From: Solanum dulcamara
Taxonomy: Eukaryota > Streptophyta > Magnoliopsida > Solanales > Solanaceae
DNA: 64,000 bases
NCBI RefSeq assembly: GCF_947179165.1
Contig: NC_077245.1
Coordinates: forward strand, 42,897,286 to 42,961,285
Direction of reading: 5' to 3'
Shown here: piece by piece, positions 59,308-64,000 of the stretch
Layout: the number at the start of each line of letters is the position of its first letter
How positions within the stretch are numbered: the stretch's first letter is position 1
The notes under the pieces: model-generated
Databases searched by the model: none
Told to the model about the DNA's origin: nothing
Seen by the model: the letters and a program-made list of their open reading frames with translations, nothing else
Translations under genes and position numbers: made by a program

Positions 59308-62248
59308 TGTTATACCCCATACTTTTGTACCTTGGAACGCTTCTTAAGCCTTGAAAGGTTCTTAAGTTTCAGAAAGGGTTCTTAAGTTTCTTTGAGCTTC
59401 TTAAAAGGTACCATATGATCCGGATAATCTATAATGCTATCAAATAACTCTAAGGAAGGGAGAATGAGATACCCCATAATAGAGAAGATTGGAAATAGGG
59501 TTGTAAGAATTCAGAAGAAGTTGGAGACCAAATAATGAGTCGTAGGACTCGACTTACTTACTTAAGCTACCAACTTGGAAGTCTTATATAATTAAGCTAC
59601 TTGAGTACATTCCAAGCTTACATAGCAAGAATTACATAGGTTTGTAAAGTAAGATGAGATTACGAACCCACAAAGGGGAAAAGAAAGTGACACGTGGCAG
59701 CATGGAAGAGTGCAACATGGAAGCAGTTGGAAGTGACACATGGAAGAATCTAGAGAAAGAGGGTGGGACCCCATATTCCACATGGCAGCTCATGGTTGGA
59801 GGAGGTGGTGTGTTGGCCCAATAAGGGCTTGACACGTTTCATCACTTAGGGGTTGACATGTGTCATCACTTAGGGGTTGACACGTGTCACCCCTAAAGTA
59901 GCCTATATATATGTTTTATGACTTTTAGCTTCATCCTTATTCAATAAGTTTCATACTTCTCTAGAAAATTTAAGAGGAAAAAGGAAGAGAAGAAACGCTA
60001 GAGCTAAAGAGAAAGTAGTGGCGGCCAAGGAGAGAAAAAAGTAAGTTTTCTGATTTCATTCCGTAAATTAAGTATTTAAGGTATAAAATGATGGTATTAA
60101 GGTGTTAGTAATTAAATTTATGGTTTGGAGCAGCATCAAAATATTAACAAACAGCCACAAAGTTTTAGTCGTGCTAAAAAAACTTTTGAGGTGAGTTTTG
60201 ACAAGTTTTGGCGTGTTTTGGGCAAGATAAGGTTTTTCCTTTAAAATTGGAGTTTATGATATTTTTATGCAGTATATTAAATGTCTTAAATGAGGATGGA
60301 AGTGGAAAACTTGTATAAGGATGCTTGACATTAGAAACAAACTAAATTAAAGTCGTTATAGTTAAATCAAAGTCGAGTAGTGTATTGTGATTGTGGTGCT
60401 GCAATTGCAGCTAGTTGGATGGAGTGTTGCAGGGATGGAAATTGTTCTAAAAGGGTTTTGGTTACTTCTGGTTTCAGCCACACAACCATCCGTTTTGTAT
60501 TGTTAAAGGTTTTATGAAGTAAAGGGTAAAAACTTTATTTTGGTATCGTAGTTTTGAGCTAGTTGTTTGGAGTTGTATTGAGTAATGTTGAAGTGATTTG
60601 ATTTTATATATAGCTGATAATTAGCAGTTGGATAGGGCAAGTTACAGGGGGATGCTGCCCGATTTCCAGTAACTTCAGAACTAGTAATAAACTAGTCGAG
60701 GGAAAGGAACAAGGGAATGATTCCTATGAATACTTAGGTGTAGAGTTGGAAACTGGAAAATGAAAGGTTATTAACCTTAGTATTGCTTTCATGTTAAATA
60801 GGTTCAAAAGACGACGAGGCGAACGTTGTTAAGGGTAATCCATAAGAGGTATGTGAAGCTACCTTCTTTCTGTTGGCATGTTTTTGGCATAGGTATGCAA
60901 AGCTACCCCTTCCTTCTCTTGGCATGTTTTGAGATAAATATCACATGATGTAAGTTTTTTGGGTTATCCCATCTATAAATCTCCGAGCATAATTTATGAC
61001 TCTTATCTACTTCTTAATGTTAGAACTTCCATAATAATAGAGCTATGGCTCTCAAGCCTTCTATATGATGGAGAGTAGTAAAACAAATGTGAAGCTATCT
61101 TTCTTTCTTTGACATGGTCTTTATAAAATAAATATATGATTTTTATATGCTTCCAAGTAAGTTCCTATTCTTAGAGCCACTTGGGTGGCCAATGTTTTAG
61201 ATTTCTAGAGGTTCTATTTTGATGCAATCCATACTAACATTCAAAAGGTACTTGATATGGAACTTGTCTTGATTTTTGAATGATAGCTCATTTTGATCAT
61301 TCCATCGAGTCTCAAATATGATTTAAATTGAATTTAGTTTCTCACTACTCTACTTGTGGATGCCTCAATACTTCCTTTACTGAGCCCGAGCCAGGAGATA
61401 CATGATCATGCATACTTCTCTGCCTTGTTCGCCGTGCCCCGATGTGAGGGGGTAAGTACACCCTGTACATGGGTTGTGGAGTTATGTTGGTCCGTTTACA
61501 CATATGTTGATTTCTAATGATATAATTTGGTCATCTGATATGATATGATCTGTTACAGAGATATTCCCTACTCTGGAGCTATATTGTGCTGTAGGGCCGG
61601 TGATGGGATGGCAACCACGTTTTGGTCACCGCATCTCGTAATGGGGCTGGATATGCTACATGCATTATCTTTGATTGTGATAAAAATTTTGATATTCTGG
61701 GTATTTCACTCATTTTTTGCACATTCTGCTCTAGTTATGACTTTATTTATTACAGTTCATGTTTGACATACTCAGTATATTTTTCGTACTGACCCCTGTC
61801 TTCAGGGGATGCATTACATGCCCGCAGGTACAAATGCTTGCTTTGCCGATACGCTTGCCTAGGACGTCCACTCTGCTATTTGATAGTGCTCCTTTGTACG
61901 AAGTCCTATTTTGGTACTAACTTTTCTATTGCATATTTATACACGTTGGTCAAGGGTACGATGGGGCCTTTTCCTGTCTTACGATTAGGCTATCATTTTG
62001 TAGAGGTCTATAGACTTATATTGTGGGTTTTGTATATGTTCTGTGGGGTTTGTATATGTGTTTTGGGCTTTGGTGTTCCGAGACGGCCTTTACGGCCTTT
62101 GTGTGCTACATCTACATTCGTGTTCTATATAGCGGCCTCATTTGCTTTCTACATTTGTTTATTATGCTAATAGGCTAATTGGGACTAAGGGGACGTATGG
62201 GTGTCCAACTCGGGCATGAGTCACGACCTACGGAATTGGGTCGTGACA
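59308..62248 (+). mobile_element. Solo LTR D2 (family D), inserted in the B3 LTR
   Basis: TGTTATACCCCATAC...GGGTCGTGACA, 2941 bp. The flanking pentamers ACATG (59303-59307) and GCATG (62249-62253) differ at one base. The B3 LTR continues on both sides. The G-box cluster at 59688-59895 includes GACACGTGTCACCCC. The ORFs at 61545-62170 lie in the 3' part of the LTR and have no known domain. Confidence 0.87.
59688..59895. promoter_or_regulatory. G-box cluster in the D2 LTR
   Basis: GTGACACGTGGCAG, TTGACACGTTTCATC, TTGACATGTGTCATC and TTGACACGTGTCACC, 380-590 nt from the LTR start. The ACTTAGGGGTTGACA unit is repeated in tandem here. Confidence 0.55.
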
Positions 62249-63351
62249 GCATGAGTCCTTTAAAAACTTATTAAGATCATGTAACTAAACTTATATCACA
62301 AATGAAGAGGTTATTGGAATCAAGTAAAAACATAATTAATTTGACCCAATGCAAATTGATCAATGTCCTAAAATTATTGACTTGAATATGATAAAAAAGG
62401 GAGATATCATTGGCACTCAATGGATGGAAATGTTCCATGGATGAATTCACACATACCTTGATAATCAAAGCCCAAAAGTAAGCTCTAAGTAATGGAGAAT
62501 TGACTTGATCTTGAAACCCTAGCATGTGAAGAAGATTGATCCTTGGGAGAGAGTTCTAGTGAGAGAATTATTCATGTAGTAGGTGTAGAAGGAATGGGTT
62601 AATTCTGAAGGAATTGGGAACTTATAGGCTTAGTTTAATGCCCCCCAAACAACATATCTTAGGCATAGATAGGATGGGAAATATCTAAAACACCCTTCAT
62701 TAAACACTACCGGACGGACCAATGAGTGGGGACGTGTGGGTCATACATAGTAGATGAGTCATAGGAAAGGTTTCATCAAATCCGAAACCAAGAATGGAAT
62801 TGTTGAAGGTCACCCTACAACCTTGTCCTATGGATCGTGGGTTGTCCTATGGGTCATAGGACCCGATAGTCGAATTAGAGTATAAAAACTTGAGCAACAG
62901 AATAGGTCTTTTGAATCTATAAGTCAAGTCTACGGGTCGTCTAAAGAGTTACAGGTCATAGGGTCAAGTCGTCAAATGCCCTGACACTTAGTCAAATTCA
63001 CAAACTTCAAGCCTCATCCTATGAGCCGTATCTATGACCTTTTATTTCTCCTATGGGTCATAGAACCCCTTGTTTTGCCAATTTTTCTGAAATCCAAAAT
63101 GACAAGTTTTTGATCCTTACTTACGGATCAACCCTACGGATCATATAACTATCTATGATCTATAGGATCTCGTCATAGATTAGATCCATACTTAGCCATA
63201 TTTTCATTCCCTAGTGTCGTTCCTACGAGGCCTCCTTTCTATGGATCGTAGGACTTCTTATGATCTGTAAAGTGGCTTATAAGAAATGGAACCAACAATA
63301 TTTTGGCTGCACTTCCATTCGTTTTGGTTTTTCAACTTTTAGGGTCCTACA
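62249..63351 (-). mobile_element. Element B3 3' LTR, inner part
   Basis: Continues from 59307. The LTR start on minus is TGTAGGACCCTAAAAG at 63351. Combined length about 2.29 kb, as in B1 and B2. Confidence 0.82.
62695..63260. repeat. CCTATGGATCGTAGG-type palindrome array in the B3 LTR
   Basis: Many versions of CCTATGGGTCATAGGACC, CTATGGATCGTAGG, CTACGGATCATA and TATGATCTGTAAAG. The array sits in the same place as the CACGG/CCGTG array of B1 but is built from different words. Confidence 0.7.
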
Positions 63352-63385
63352 ATATCTCCCCCTTGAGAACATTCATCCTCAAAAC
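63352..63385 (-). other. B3 polypurine tract and pre-PPT dyad
   Basis: Minus strand TTTTG-AGGA-TGAAT (63384-63371; two A/T and two G/T pairs) is followed by CTCAAGGGGGAGATA and the LTR. Confidence 0.6.
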
Positions 63386-63589
63386 GGATGCAAGCTACCA
63401 TGAATAGATTGAGAAAAGAGACATAGCAACCCAACAAGAATACAAAATGCATCAAAATGCATAAAACGAAAGAGTAACAAATATCAAGCTAAAATGTGAA
63501 TTAATAACTCATTTCATGAACAAGCATGCATAAGAAAACACAGGAATGAATGAAATGCTTGGATTTAAAGAGTGAACATGAAGGAATTT

Positions 63590-64000
63590 AATACCTCAAT
63601 TTGGCCTCCCATGTAGCACCTTAAACCTCTTGATTCATCCACAATACTTTAACATATGCCACTTCCCTTTTTCTTATCCTTCAAACTTGCTGGTCTAGAA
63701 TTTCAACCGAAACCTTCTCATAGGATAAGTATCTTTCACACCAACACTTTCCAAAGTTATAATAGAGCTTGGATCACCAACACACTTCTTCAACAATGAA
63801 ACATGAAACATCGGATTCACTGGTGCCAACTCCGAGGGAAAATCCAATTCATTACTACCTTGCCATAACGCCTTAAGATCTGATATGGGCCTATATATCA
63901 AGGACTAAGTTTCCCTTTCTTGCCAAAATACATCACACCCTTCATGGTGAGATATTCAAGTACATCTGATTATCAACGTCAATTCAAGTTCCCTTCTCCT
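63590..64000 (-). pseudogene. Element B3 integrase C-terminus and pol tail, running off the window
   Basis: The open piece 63901-63695 ends with ELDFPSELAPVNPMFHVSLL, KKCVGDPSSIITLESVGVKD. This is the pol C-terminal region as in B1 (16262-16708), with a decayed tail to about 63600. The remainder of B3 lies beyond position 64000. Confidence 0.8.

Noticed and set aside
61545..62170. Two plus-strand ORFs (73 and 110 codons) with hydrophobic stretches
   Set aside because: They fall in the 3' part of the D2 solo LTR; T-rich composition gives apparent membrane segments.
1..64000. CRISPR arrays, bacterial operons, tRNA genes, integrated viral genomes
   Set aside because: No regularly spaced identical repeats with unique spacers, no cloverleaf beyond primer sites, and all pol-type coding sequence fits LTR retrotransposons with protease, RT, RNase H, integrase order.

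Overview
Plant nuclear DNA, most likely from a member of the Solanaceae. The family call rests on three things: a TS-type SINE core with a TTG-rich tail and a 12-bp target duplication (28363-28499), a decayed proteinase inhibitor II (Pin2) type gene (25895-26888), and LTR families with the TGTAATGACC... and TGTTACACCCC...GGGTCGTGACA termini that I associate with Solanaceae Ty3/gypsy elements. About 95% of the window is nested, mostly decayed LTR retrotransposon. Only one gene looks intact. || Layout. 1-2200: LTR of a gypsy element (A-like, minus strand) cut by the window edge. 2201-2702 and 23907-24411: flanking pieces of an old, probably Ty1/copia element E, whose 3' LTR is 24412-25770. Element A (plus) was inserted between those pieces: 5' LTR 2703-5222, decayed gag-pol 5275-13260, 3' LTR 13339-13866 plus 22061-23906. 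A contains a solo LTR of family D (D1, 5351-8480) in gag, and a deleted family B element (B1, minus, 13867-22060) inside its 3' LTR. || 25771-28924 is a small gene island. It holds a Pin2-like pseudogene (plus) and a four-exon, apparently complete gene for a 117-residue, probably plastid-targeted DnaJ-type zinc-finger protein (minus). The introns of these genes hold the SINE and MITE-like sequences. || 29243-34104: second B element (B2, minus), cut inside RT by element C. 34105-55224: element C (plus), with LTRs at 34105-37010 and 52955-55224. Its pol is split between RNase H and integrase by D4, a complete, comparatively young family D element (40621-51441, minus) with near-identical 3.45-kb LTRs and a perfect TTTCT target duplication. 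D4 cannot have moved by itself: its gag lacks the capsid core, no RT or RNase H is recognisable, and its integrase is decayed. In place of the missing pol it has about 1.7 kb of purine-rich sequence carrying a 102-nt 5S rRNA-like segment in sense orientation. 55225-58118: truncated D LTR (D3) with two minisatellites and a 148-bp tandem duplication. 58119-64000: third B element (B3, minus) whose 3' LTR holds another D solo LTR (D2, 59308-62248). || Two patterns cut across the families. Just upstream of the polypurine tract of every element whose 3' end can be read there is a small dyad with an AGGA or GGGA loop, whose arms differ between families but still pair in the best cases. In addition, every LTR family carries its own CpG-rich array of short imperfect palindromes in the first 0.1-0.9 kb of the LTR. 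|| All coordinates, alignments and identities were read by eye. LTR ages, family names and expression were not computed.
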